Shown in pieces: positions 53,371 through 64,000 of a stretch of DNA of 64,000 bases (position 1 is its first letter; every line of letters starts with the position of its first letter). The notes beneath the pieces were generated by a model that worked only from the letters and a program-made list of their open reading frames with translations, made no database searches and was not told the DNA's origin. The position numbers and the translations under genes were made by a program. Origin of the DNA: Ahaetulla prasina (lineage: Eukaryota > Chordata > Lepidosauria > Squamata > Colubridae); NCBI RefSeq assembly GCF_028640845.1, contig NC_080541.1, forward strand, positions 154,459,502 to 154,523,501, in the 5' to 3' direction.

Positions 53371-53620
53371 GCATTTATATCCTGCCCTTCTCCTAAGACT
53401 CAGGGCGGCTTACACTATGTCAAGCAATAGTCTTCATCCATTTGTATATTATATACAAAGTCAACTTATTGCCCCCAACAATCTGGGTCCTCATTTTACC
53501 TACCTCATAAAGGATGGAAGACTGAGTCAATCATGGGCCTGGTGGGGCTTGAACCTGCAGTAATTGCAATCAGCTGCTATTAATAACAGACTGTCTTACC
53601 AGTCTGAGCCACAGAGGCCC
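53371..53620 (-). mobile_element. tRNA-derived SINE with LINE-type hairpin, copy 3
   Basis: Same organisation as 18645-18908. Minus head GGGCCTCTGTGGCTCAGACTGG, B box GGTTCAAGCCCC, body ACCCAGATTGTTGGGG, end CCGCCCTGAGTCTTAGGAGAAGGGC. Confidence 0.83.
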
Positions 53621-53882
53621 ATTAGAAATTAATCAATTTCTATGTCAACTCTTTGTTAACTTATCTCCCCAACCCAAATTTTTTAATACTTGTTGGAAGA
53701 AGCATCTCATTTCTACTATATGCGGCAACCCTACCATACTTTCAAGAACACTTATTAAAAAAACATCAAGAGCACTGACACAGTGTTGCAAAGAAAACCA
53801 GCTAGAAGTCAATTATCAGAAAACTAAAATTATGGCAGTTGATAAAAAATATCAAGAATCACTCCTGGGTCATAGGCTCTGA

Positions 53883-53969
53883 GCATCAAGACTGAGCATC
53901 AGTGGTGGTATTCGGCTGGTTCAAGCATCAAGCATCAAGACTGAGCATCAGTGGTGGTATTCGGCTGGT
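53883..53969. repeat. 49-bp tandem duplication overlapping a MITE end
   Basis: GCATCAAGACTGAGCATCAG... recurs at a 49-base offset (53883 and 53932). The second copy runs into the MITE at 53949. The first carries a cut-off copy of its first about 20 bases. Confidence 0.88.
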
Positions 53970-54154
53970 TTGGACTGGTTCAGGTGAACCGGTAGTGGCG
54001 ACCTGTAAGTGGGTCTGGCCAGCCCACCCGCCTCAGCACTATGCCATCCTATTTAGCCGTGTTTACTAAGCCACGTGCATGTGTGCAAGCTGAGCGCACT
54101 CACATTTTTGGTGTGTGGCGAACCGGGAATAAAATTATGTGAAACCCACCTCTG
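53949..54154. mobile_element. hAT-type MITE with 8-bp TSD
   Basis: 206 bp, starting CAGTGGTGGTATTC and ending AACCCACCTCTG. CTGAGCAT (53941-53948) and CTGAGTAT (54155-54162) flank it, 7 of 8. Confidence 0.82.
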
Positions 54155-54162
54155 CTGAGTAT

Positions 54163-54679
54163 GTTTCTTGTGTCAAATAACTGGAAGTTATCTTTCATTC
54201 TGCCAACAATAAGGGGGCAGAATGGGGATTCTGGGGATTACTGAAAAAGCACAGAAGAGTTCATCTGCCACCCTTAAATTCCTCGAGACAAGAAGTGACC
54301 ATTTTATGCCTCCAGCACTCAAATTATTTGAAGCCACATTAATAGCACAACTTATTTATAGTTTCCAGCTGGGTCCCGTCTCCACCTTTGCACCTTAGAA
54401 CTAGTTCAAAACAAATTTCTAAGGTCGGACCTTGAAGTCCCAAAATGTGTCTCAATTGCCACTCTGAGAATAGAGACAGACCTCATGAAAGTAGAGGTTA
54501 GAGTGTGGGTGATCATAATCAACTATTGACTCAGGCTATCCTTGTTTTCCTGTTGGTTTTCCCCATTAACTATTAGGGATGATTATTAGTCTACATGAAA
54601 AGAGACAATGGCAACTAAAATCTCATCCTTGAACTTCTGTCCAAGTCTTATCCTCAACATGGGATATGATCGGGCCAAA
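54163..54679. other. Unique DNA
   Basis: No recognised gene or repeat. Confidence 0.4.
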
Positions 54680-54896
54680 GCAATAGCAATAGCACTTACT
54701 TATATACTGCTTCACAGTGCTTTACAGCCCTCTCTAAGCCATTTACAGAGTCAGCTTGTTGTCCCCAACAATCTGGGTTCTCATTTTACTGACCTTGGAA
54801 AGATGGAAGGCTGAGTCAACCTTGAGTCAATGAGATTCGAACTGCTGGCAGTTGGCAGTCAGCAGAATTAGCCTGCAATACTGCCCTTGCACCACT
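54680..54896 (-). mobile_element. tRNA-derived SINE, family B, copy 2
   Basis: The minus strand has the B box GCAGTTCGAATCTCA (plus-strand TGAGATTCGAACTGC at 54829-54843), then ACCCAGATTGTTGGGG, and the tail CTCTGTAAATGGCTTAGAGAGGGCTGTAAAGCACTGTGAAGC...TATTGCTA. Matches 22727-22915. Confidence 0.82.
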
Positions 54897-56418
54897 CCAA
54901 CTCATAAAGCATTCATTCAGCAGTGTGTGGCAGACACAGAGTGCCAAATGGACCTAGCTAGATCCCCAACCTTTATTGCCAATGAACCCAATGGGTTCTG
55001 TCTCCCCTATAGCAGAGACATTCATACTAGCATAATCTCACCTCCCTCACCCAGGGACACAGGCCAATTCTATATCTTCCTGTTGCTTTCAGATACTAAT
55101 CCATATGTTGCCATCTGTGCCATCTGTGCAGAAGTGCTCAAAATCCGTCACATGATTGATAAACTGTCCCATGAACTAATCTTCACGAGCACCCAGTTTG
55201 TCATGTTGAGGGGTCTGTAATGTGATAGATTTGGTTTGCTACCTTATGCTCCATTAGATACCATCTAATGCCCTTATCCTTTCTTTTAGGTTCTTTTTAG
55301 ATTTTTCTTTTCATATATACTTCTTGATACTTTTTTTAAAAGCTTTTTATAATCATCATTTTTTGACTTTTTAACTCACCCCAACTCCATATGCTGCTCT
55401 TGGATCGCAATAAAGATTTTATTTTATTAATGGGAACTTGGGAAATGGTTTATTTTTCTCATACTTGTACTGAGAACTTTTTTTAAAACAATGCCTGGGT
55501 AAACATTTCTGCTTGCACATTGCCAGAGGAGGAAAAGGTTTTCTGAATAATAGCCTTCCGTGTGAGAAGACATGCTTGCAACATATAGAGATTTCCAATA
55601 ATTTTATGCTGCCTTCCATGTGTCATTGGAATATAGCCTTGGGAAGTAATTCTGTGCACATTTATCTGGCAGTAGCCCTCCCCCACCCCTTAAACAGTGC
55701 GGGATCTACACATATAAAACTATAAGGCTTTATGGTGTTGAACCATTTTCCCCTTATTTGACCCTTGAGAGAAGCAAAGTAGGAAATGCTATTAACTGAG
55801 CAAACATGAGCATCACTGAAAATGGAATAAGCAGTGGGAGAATTCTTTCATCTGTTTAAATTCATGAACAGTCTCAGTCACTGCTTTGGATTCTATTAAG
55901 GCTACACACTTTTTGCAGATATTCAGAAATAAGTAAGACAAGTAGCCTTTACGGTGTTCAGTTTCAATGAAAAAGAGACAGGGAAAAAGTGAAGGAGGAG
56001 AATGGATGCTGAAATGACTATTAATTTATCATTGCTTTATGGTAATTGTGTTGATTCCATTATCCACAAGAAAATATTGACACATTGAGAAATATAGTAA
56101 ATTTGAAAAGGTGCTCCGCTCATAATCTGTAGATTATGGTTTTTGTTTTATTCCGTTTCATCTTGATAAGAGTTTCATTGGTGTGAATTGATCTCCCACT
56201 GTTAGTTTCATATTCCAGAAGATAGGTCAGATGCTATCTGAACACCTTTAGGGACCCATTCTAGAAATCTAACTTCCAATATAATGATACCCTGGGAAAT
56301 GGCAGTAGGTAGTAATAGCTGCATGACCTTGACTTGGCTGGGAAGCTGCTAAGCAGGGTTGGGTTTCTTAGTGCTAAGGTGGGAAACCTCCAAGGAATTC
56401 CAGATTTGTAGATTAAAT

Positions 56419-56456
<38 letters not shown>

Positions 56457-57160
56457 ACACACACACACACACACATATCTATTCTTGTATGTGTGTCTGT
56501 GTATACATAAACATATATACACATTCATACTGAAAGAAAATAGTAGCAAATCACTTGTGTACGGTTGCTAAGAAAATTACATGGACAAATCCATGAAATC
56601 AACAGAAATTAACCTTTACCTGAAGAATGTTTAATAAAGAAGGAAAGATAGTTTTTTTTAGCAAAAACAAACAAACAAACAACAAAAAAAACACCTAGTA
56701 GTGGCTCAGATGATTTCCAAGGGGCCATCTAATGATATGTGTCATCCTTACTAGCTGATAAATATTTTGTCCACTTGCTTGTGAACTTGATCCAAAGAAC
56801 AAAATATCCTTTATAGAGAGAGATGCTCTAGGAAGGAGATGGCTGGTCACTAAATATGACATACAAGTAAAACTAAAAACTCAGTGCCTTTTGCTTTTGT
56901 AAACTGAATCTGAGACTCATCAATGTCTTTCTGTGAAGTTACCTTCACAGAATGATGATGTAATCTCTCTTCCCAGTGGAGGGATTCACCGGTTGTAACA
57001 ACTGGTTCGCTTCCATGCATGCACATTACGATCTGGATTCTACTGAATCCAGAATGAATAAAAGAGCTGAGGCGCGGCAATCTGCTCTGCCATGCCTATC
57101 AGCTGGGCTAAAAACAAAAGGAATATAGATAGGTTATAGCGCAGGGGCGGTGGGTCCATC
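54897..57160. other. Unique DNA with (GT)n
   Basis: (GT)n at 56421-56452 abuts (CA)n at about 56455-56475, a self-complementary pair. A 122-codon frame at 54852-55220 has no recognisable domain and starts inside a SINE. Confidence 0.4.
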
Positions 57161-57164
57161 TGAT

Positions 57165-57670
57165 TATTATTTTTTTGTCACAACAGTATACACAAGCATC
57201 AACATAAAATAACTACATATCATATAAGCATATATATGAGCAAAAGTATGTAATAGCTATATTAATTTGATATAATGAAAGGAAGCAATAGGACAGGAAT
57301 GGTAGGCACTTTTGTGCTCTTATGCATGCCCCTTATAGTCCTCTTGGGAATGGGGTGAGGTCAATAGTAGACAGTTTTTGGTTAAAGCTTTTGGGATTTT
57401 GAGAAGAGACCACAGAGTCAGGTAGTGTGTTCCAAGCGTTAACAACTCTGTTACAGACGTCATATTTTCTGCAATCAAGATTGAAGCGGTTAACATTAAG
57501 TTTAAATCTATTGTTTGCTCTTGTATTATTGCGATTGAAGCTGAAGTAGTCTTCAACAGGAAGGGCATTGCAATAGATGATTCTATGAGTTAAACACAGG
57601 TCTTGTCGGAGTCGGGGGAGTTCTAAATTATCTAAACCCAGAATTTCAAGTCTGGTGGTATAAGGTATTT
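57165..57670 (-). mobile_element. LINE family D 3' part
   Basis: The minus strand matches 29725-30170 and the 3' tails at 28305 and 37416, ending (left) in TTTTTTTGTCACAACAG. Truncated at about 57668 just after GGTATAAGGTATTTTG. Confidence 0.82.
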
Positions 57671-58705
57671 TGTCGGAGCGAATCGATTCGCTTTCAGCTG
57701 ATCATCAGAGCTACCAACCGAACTGGTAAAAAATGGCTGAATCCCACCCCTGCCTCTCCCCCAGGATACTAAGTAAATCCACTGAATTGAAAATTAAAAT
57801 AAATAATTATTTCCTAGGGCAGTTGCTTAATTGGTAACTACAACTTAATGGTGTTTTTTTTTTTTGCTGGAAAATAAGGTCCACTGTTTAGTTGAGCAAA
57901 AAGAAAAAAGAAAGCAAGGTCAAAGCAATGGGCAATATAGGTTAAAACCAAGACCTCTGTGACATTTAGCAACTTGTTTCTTAACAAATGCTGAAGTGCT
58001 CATCTTCCGTTATCACTGTATTCATCTCAAGGTACATTTGGCCTGGATGAAGATGTAGTCCAGTAAGCATTAAATGGGAAGAAGCTAAATTGATTGCCAT
58101 ACTAAAGAGTTGAATCTTGCCAGAAATACTGGAAGCAAAAAGCCTGCTGGGTCCATGTCTAGGTTAAGATTTGGCAGGGGGAAAGCCAGAGGGTAGCCAT
58201 TAAAAATGAATGGTAACTTGAGGGTATTTTAATAACAGCTGCTTCTGTTTCCTTCCTTACAGCAGTTTTACACTTCTCTACTTTCTTCTTGATGACATGG
58301 CTATTATTTTATAGCAGTTTCAAGCAGTTAATTAATGAACTGCACACAAGTGACATGACACCACCTTGCCCAATTATCTCTGGCATCTATTTTTATGGTA
58401 GGAAGCTCTGCCGCTTTGTGAATTGCCTCGATTCACAAATTGGCTCTGGAAACAGTTATCTTAACAACCAAAACAGTGTTCTGGCAGCGCATGGGAGGAG
58501 ATGGATCTCCTGCAAATGCAAATGTCTTCCCTGAACTCTGAGAAATTCAACCACCAAGCTTTGGATCGCTTCGCAACATCCCCCACTAGCCTTCTGCAGA
58601 ATTTCACCAGTTTTCATAAACAGCAATGGCTGTAATGTGGCCATCGCCAACTATTTCCTGAGGGTAGTAGACTTATGAATCACAAGAAGGGAAGATCTGC
58701 CTCTG
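57671..58705. other. Unique DNA
   Basis: No recognised gene. 57680-57760 may be a short hAT-element end (AACCGAACTGGTAAAAAATGG). The 58300-58650 part has no recognised repeat. Confidence 0.35.
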
Positions 58706-59142
58706 AGAACAAAAGAGGTAAATATAATGCAACCCTCTGATCCAAAAAGATTACCATTTTAGGCACTGATGATAGATCTGCAGCTTTGATTGGTTTTGAA
58801 AGAAAAGGACAGTTAGGATAAATGAACAGCAATTATTGTGGCTTCTGTCAATTTTCAAAAGCTTCATCTGTTATATAAATTTGTTTTGTAATGGATAAAA
58901 CAAAATATTTACTGGGTTTTTTAAGAACAAAAGAGGTAAATATAATGCAACCCTCTGATCCAAAAAGATTACCATTTTAGGCACTGATGATAGATCTGCA
59001 GCTTTGATTGGTTTTGAAAGAAAAGGACAGTTAGGATAAATGAACAGCAATTATTGTGGCTTCTGTCAATTTTCAAAAGCTTCATCTGTTATATAAATTT
59101 GTTTTGTAATGGATAAAACAAAATATTTACTGGGTTTTTTTA
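58706..59142. repeat. 218-bp tandem duplication, near-identical
   Basis: Unit 1 (58706-58923) and unit 2 (58924-59142) differ by one T in a T-run (about 59136-59141). A third start (AAGAACAAA) begins at 59142 but diverges at once. Recent duplication or assembly error. Confidence 0.95.
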
Positions 59143-59984
59143 AGAACAAAGAGTGGCCACTATTGCATTGCTTTTTTGATTATTTATTATTGGATTATCT
59201 CAGAAATTGTTCTGATGATGAAGAAAAAAAAATGTCATGGATAGTACCGCAGCAAGAGCTTTTGCACAATCCCTGTGATACACAGAAAGCACATGGAAGG
59301 GGATGACTAACTCCATCCTAATGCAATGGCATGCAAAATAGCCATGCCTTTCATCGATCATATGCTCACTGGTTTTGCAAGGAGATCATTGATGCATTTT
59401 GTTTACATTTTTAAATGTATAATTTCTCTTTATTCCAATAGTCAAGGTGGCTTGCACAATAACAAATACAGAGGAAGATGCCAGTAATGCAGTCAAAATC
59501 AATACCCAGATTAAAATCAGTCATTATATTTTTTTAAAAAATCACATTTAAATGCTCAATGGAAAAGATGCATTTTTAACATCTTTTAAAAATAGGAGGA
59601 AAAGGGGAACAAAATATGCTTCCTTAATGAGAATCTTCCAAATGTTGAGAGCCACATAAGGGAAGGTGTTTCAGTATCCAGTAGTTAAATTTCTAGTTGC
59701 AAGAATACCTTCAGAAGTGTCTTTCCTGCTGATCTGAGTAACAGGGTAGGCTTATTATTATTAGCATATGGTATTGGTACAGTAGCCAGGAGACCACAAT
59801 ACAATTGCAGAGTAGTAGTTTGGCTTGTCAAGGTACCAGCCCTTTTATAGGACACGCTTGTGCATATCCCAAGGTGTGCCATAGGACAGCAAACTGGTTT
59901 TGCACCAGAAAGATGAGCAGCTCTTCCTGCAACAACATCTAAGGCCCCTCCCTAACCAGAGCTGCCTTGCAAATTAACATGCAA
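59143..59984. other. Unique DNA with possible SINE tail
   Basis: 59400-59470 resembles a SINE/LINE 3' tail (AATTTCTCTTTATTCCAATAGTCAAGGTGGC). Otherwise nothing was recognised. Confidence 0.35.
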
Positions 59985-60205
59985 CCAGGAAGGTTCAGAA
60001 ATCTGACTTCCTGCACAGAGCACCAACTCATCTTCCCACCAAAGTGGTACCTAACTATCTACTTTCATAGAACAAATGTAGGTAGACAGAAGTTGAGGTG
60101 ACAGGAGCTCACCCTTCCAGGCAGTGCTAGGATTTGAACTGTCAGAGCAAAGACCATCTCCAGTATCATTAAGCCACTGAGTCACTGTGCCTGTATGAGG
60201 TAAGT
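59985..60205 (-). mobile_element. Old Sauria-type SINE, reverse
   Basis: The minus strand reads GGCACAGTGACTCAGTGGCTTAA (A box), GACAGTTCAAATCCTAG (B box), GGTGAGCTCCTGTCACCTCAACTTCTG and GGTACCACTTTGGTGGGAAG, the same order as the copy at 41185 but strongly diverged. No duplication was found. Confidence 0.75.
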
Positions 60206-60407
60206 TCATAGAAGCAAAGACTTTAGCAAAGCTAAAGATCAGATCTAATCCATTTAAGATTTTAAAGATTAATACAATGTGTCAAATTTTGCCCACTCAA
60301 CATTCCTAGAAGCATCATATGAGTCCATGGCTTGCTCTGGTTAGCAGCCGAATTACTACATTTTATACAATTTCTGAATGCTTTCCAGAAGTAGCGCCAT
60401 ACAAAAT

Positions 60408-60540
60408 CTGTATCATTAAGTGTTGTATCTTGATGAAGGTATGTTTTATTTTATGTACACTGAGGATATATGCACCAAGACAAATTCCTTGTGTGTCCAA
60501 TCACACTTGGCCAATAAAAAAAAATCTATTCTATTAAGCA
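60408..60540 (+). mobile_element. L2/CR1-type LINE 3' end (short)
   Basis: TTAAGTGTTGTATCTTGATGAAGGTATG...GTGTGTCCAATCACACTTGGCCAATAAAA, then a short TCTATTCTATT, matches the 3' UTR at 33085-33210. Only one or two tail units are present, against eleven there. Confidence 0.88.
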
Positions 60541-62102
60541 CATTTGGGAATTCACAGGGGCATCAAATATATTGCCAAGGGAGCCTTGAGTTCTTTGTAT
60601 ATTTTTTTGTTAGAAGAAACAATCCAGGATGATTCTCTTGCACAGGCTTTTAAATGAATCACATATGGAAGAGTGTTTGAACTTTGCATGTCAAATAAAT
60701 GCATTATTTTCTTTTCATTAAGTACTTTTAACCTATCCTTCATCCTAGTATATCTAGGCTAGGGTTTTAGGAGCCCTAAAAACCAATATAGGTCCCAATA
60801 CAAGGCAATAAAATTTAAAGCCTATAAAAACAAAGCAAAATGTTAAAAAATAATACTTCCTTCCAATGTACAATTTTGGGATCAGTATGGGTGACATCAC
60901 TTCTATTTTCTTCTACACTGTTGAGCACTCCACCATACAATATATGCAACACATTTTTGTGCCATTTTCATCTCCATTCTTTTGGTCAAAGAATGGGGAG
61001 GAAAAAAACCTGAAGGAAAGTCGATAGTGCTTAAAATAATGATGACCAGGCTTGGCTAGCTGGAAGTGGACATTATCTTTGAGATATGAGGAGTGCATAC
61101 TCTTTCATATACTCCTTAAACTATATAGTATTTGTATTAAGGAAGTATGTACAGCCTTCCCTTGTATCTCTACCGTAGGGGGAGCAAAACTGCCATGCAG
61201 ATATTTTGACATCTCACAATTTCAATCCTATTTCTTATCCTTCAATATCAGTTTCGAAATCATCTCACTCTGCTCACTGATCTTTTTTCCCCACTTCTAC
61301 TAGTGATGAAATGCTGAGAATATGCAGGCAACCATATCAGTAATCAAGGTTTCCATTGACTGACCACAACAGAGAAATGAAGAGTTAAAACAAATGTATC
61401 TGCTTCTTCAGAAATTACAAAAATCTATTCATCTCCTCTCGCCTTTACATAAAAGGAAGAAAAAAAGGTGCATTAATAATACTAACCTGATTACAAGAAA
61501 CAAAATGTTTATATCACTTTTTTTAAAAAAAAGAACAACAAAAAATACAGTTTCCTATTATTTCAGATGATCCAAACCAGTGGTTTAAATTCCAAGAGAT
61601 GTGTTGCTTTTCTGAGGATAAAGTAAAAAGGCAGTCCTATGTGCACAATTTTGAGAAGAAATGTAGGAAATGATTAGTAACAACAACAACAACAATAATA
61701 GAAAGATTAAGAAATACCAAAATTGATGGGAATGTTTTTATTAACCATGACAGAATGTGGAGAGTATCACTGTCATCAGAGATTTTAGCTATCAGGTTGA
61801 AAATAACTAGGCGGCAACTAAGCACATAGGCAATTTATCATTTTCTGTATTACTAAAAGCTAAATGCACTCATTTGTCCCCGTTCAGTGCTATGATCATA
61901 ACTGTGGGTTCTGATTTCAAAAAGTTAAAAGAAAACCTATAACAATTATTATTTACTTATAAATCAAAATTCATTTCATAGCTTTACGTACATTTCATGA
62001 ATGATAGCAGAAAAAATGAAAGAATGATTTTGATTATATATACATGCATATGCACACAGAGAAGGAGAGGTGGGGGGGATAGAACATGACATTATGATGT
62101 TG
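60541..62102. other. Unique AT-rich DNA
   Basis: (AAC)n lies at 61679-61693. No gene or transposon was recognised. Confidence 0.4.
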
Positions 62103-62110
62103 GTCTAAGA

Positions 62111-62458
62111 CAGAGATGGGTTTCAGCAGGTTCTGACCAGTTCTGGAGAACTGGTAGTGGAAATTTTGAGTAGTTTGGAAAACCAGTAGTAAAATTTTTG
62201 ACTGGCCCCACCCACATCTATTCTCTGCCTCCTGAGTCCCAGCTGATTGGAAGGAAATGGGGATTTTGCAGTAACCTTCCTCTGGATTGGGGAGGGAATG
62301 GAGATTTTACAGGATCATTCCCCTGGAGTGGGGAGGGAATGGAGATTTACAGTATCCTTCCCCTGCCATACCCACCAAGCCATGCCCACCAAGCCATGCC
62401 ATGCCCACCAAGTCACACCCACAGAACTGGTAGTAAAAACTTTTGAAACCCACAACTG
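62111..62458. mobile_element. hAT-type element with 8-bp TSD
   Basis: 348 bp, CAGAGATGGGTTTCAGC to GAAACCCACAACTG. GTCTAAGA (62103-62110) and GACTAAGA (62459-62466) flank it, 7 of 8. The interior repeats GGAGTGGGGAGGGAATGGAG and CCACCAAGCCATGCC. Same family as the split copy at 44187. Confidence 0.85.
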
Positions 62459-62809
62459 GACTAAGACCAAACAAACCTTAGTTCTAGTCTTCTTCGGTAC
62501 AGAAATTGGCTTGGAGACTTTGAGTCAGTCATTTCCCTAAGCCTATCCTAGCACCTCTCCTGAGCCCCTATTTATCAACCTAGGCTAGCACCTCCCCTGA
62601 ACCCCTATTTATCAGCCTGCACTGGACCAGCAAGGAAGAGATCCTCATGCTACAGTGAACTGATTTGAGCAGATAATAATAAGGAAGATCACAGGAAGAA
62701 TACAAAAGAGACATGGCAAGACAAAGCATTGCATGGCTAGCACATTTTTTTAAAAGAAAGAACTAGCAAGCCAAGCAGATAATAACAAGACCTGGCAAAG
62801 CCTAAGAGT

Positions 62810-63425
62810 AGGAAAATTGAAGAAAGAGACTGAGTGGTTAATTTTGGCTGTACAAGACCAAACTTTAATTATAAATGCATGCACAGCCAGAATTGAGAAG
62901 ACAGCAACAGGCAGTCAGTGTTACTTCTGCAAAGCTGAAGAAACAGTGGATCATCTAGTTAGCTATAGCAGACTGACTACATGCAATGGCATGACAGAGG
63001 AGCAGCAATGGTGCATTGAAAACATCTTCAAGAAATACCTTTTGCCTCAAAGGAAGAACTGGTGGGATCACAAAATACAATAAAGTACTAGAATATGAAG
63101 AAGTTAAAGTGCTCTGGGACTTTAGAATTCATACAGACAAGCACCTGCCACACAACACCCCAAGTGTAACAATGGTTGGTAAGAAACACACAAAAAAGTC
63201 TGGATAATGGATGTTGCAGTTTCTGACTTCAAAAAGAACTGAAGAAAATCATCAAAGACAGAGATGTGCAAATAGAACTGGAACTGTGGCAAGAGATAGA
63301 AAGCAAAGGTAGTAACTAATAGGTGTCTTTGGGAACCACCTGAACATCATCGGCATTGACAGAATCACTGCCTATCTCGGGAAGGACTAAATTGATGGAT
63401 TAATATGCCAAATCCAGTCTAAACC
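62810..63425 (+). pseudogene. Decayed non-LTR retrotransposon C-terminus (R4/Dong-like?)
   Basis: The plus strand reads SQCYFCKAEETVDHLVS (a CxxC...H zinc-type motif with the last Cys lost), then, in the next frame, YEEVKVLWDFRIHTDKHLPHNTPSVTMVGKK, which matches the WDF-I-TD---NTPDI-V end seen in the endonuclease part of R4-type LINEs. Stops and shifts follow to 63425. The family is named from memory of motifs only. Confidence 0.6.
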
Positions 63426-63534
63426 TCTGGCTGACAAATTTTATAGGTGATAAAGAAGCATATGTCAGAATGAACAACAAATTTCTTAATTTAGAAAATT
63501 GCTAAGAGAAAATTTTTCTATGTTATACTTAAAA

Positions 63535-64000
63535 TATTTTTCAGAATATAAGATGCACTTTCCCCAAAAAAGTGGGTAGAAATGTCTATGCGTATTATAC
63601 AGCGAATATTGCAGTGGGGGGTTTCTTGTTGTTGTGCCAATCAGCTGTTCTAGAATGTCCTGCAGCTGCACGGCAAAAGAGCGTGGCCGAACGGGCCATG
63701 CCGGTGAATGGCCTGCACCGAATGGGCTGTGCTGAATGGGCCATGCTGAATGAGCGGCGGAGTTGAATGGGCGGCAGCCAATGGGTGGCGGTGGCAAATG
63801 GGCCATGGCAAATGGGCCATAGCAGCAAATGGGTGGCAGCAAACGAGTGGTGGCAAATGGATGGTGATGGCAAATAGGTGGTGGTGGCAAACGGGCACCA
63901 GCGGAAAATGGGCGGCAGTGGCAAATAGGGGCAGCGAACAGGCCACGGCAAATGGGCTGTGGCAAATGGGCTGTGGCGAATGCACTGTGACGAATGGACC
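63535..64000. repeat. Repeat element with GC-rich minisatellite, running off the window
   Basis: 63535-63640 has a TTCAGAATATAAGATGCAC...GTATTATACAGCGAATATTGCAGTG block that looks like a dispersed element end. 63690-64000 is a degenerate array of about 9-12-base GGCAAATGGGC / GGTGGCAAAC units. The His/Pro/Cys-rich minus-strand frames (111-159 codons) are artefacts of the array. Confidence 0.75.

Noticed and set aside
54852..55220. 122-codon frame as a possible host exon
   Set aside because: It begins inside a SINE, has no recognisable domain and lacks convincing splice signals.
63486..63985. His/Pro/Cys-rich frames, at first sight like metal-binding repeats
   Set aside because: Translations of a degenerate minisatellite, open in several frames at once.
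63690..64000. CRISPR-like repeat spacing
   Set aside because: Units are short, irregular and adjacent with no unique spacers; the genome is vertebrate.

Overview
This is a 64 kb piece of vertebrate nuclear DNA, almost certainly from a squamate reptile and probably a snake. The case rests on the repeats. There is a Sauria-type SINE with a perfect 14-bp target-site duplication (TSD), tRNA-headed SINEs whose tails match a local LINE, BovB/RTE and CR1 remnants, a LINE whose 3' end runs into a (TTCTA)n array, a GATA array, and many small hAT-type elements with 8-bp TSDs. I recognise no host protein-coding exon, tRNA, rRNA or CRISPR array. The window reads as intergenic or deep intronic, AT-rich DNA with GC-rich transposon islands.

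Layout. 0-12 kb: AT-rich unique DNA with a LINE 3' end (44-585), a degenerate LINE piece (2.9 kb), a hAT MITE (3.6 kb), a reverse SINE (7.7 kb), a solo LTR (8382-8971), an inverted-repeat element (9.6 kb), an L1-like fossil (10.9 kb) and a TTCC/TCCC array. 12.1-17.5 kb: a complete Ty3/gypsy retrotransposon of the Tf1/sushi chromovirus type, with near-identical LTRs, a perfect 5-bp TSD, gag and pol remnants, a chromodomain, and a primer-binding site complementary to the predicted 5' end of its own RNA. 17.6-28 kb: two hAT MITEs, a solo LTR with a SINE inside it, a CR1 end, further SINEs, a long palindrome and a BovB remnant. 28.3-30.5 kb: a Penelope-like element (GIY-YIG remnant between two direct repeats, one with a hammerhead-like fold) sitting inside a LINE. 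31-38 kb: two nested composites. One is an inverted-repeat element split by an L2/CR1-type LINE that itself holds a SINE. The other is a short repeat flanked by a 13-bp direct repeat and expanded to 4.6 kb by a long LINE with an 827-codon reverse-transcriptase ORF, a second LINE 3' end and a solo LTR. 38-64 kb: mostly unique AT-rich DNA with scattered SINEs, MITEs, CR1/BovB ends, a hAT element split by a third solo LTR, microsatellites, a fresh 218-bp tandem duplication and a GC-rich minisatellite at the right edge.

Nothing here forms an operon or host pathway. The functional logic is that of transposons. Autonomous LINEs supply 3'-end structures copied by SINEs, LTR elements leave solo LTRs, and nesting gives a relative age order. 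The observations I rate highest are the self-priming signature of the sushi element, the acidic-then-basic reading frame encoded at the start of the LTRs of two unrelated-looking families (with a more diverged version in a third), and the hammerhead-like fold in the Penelope terminal repeat.
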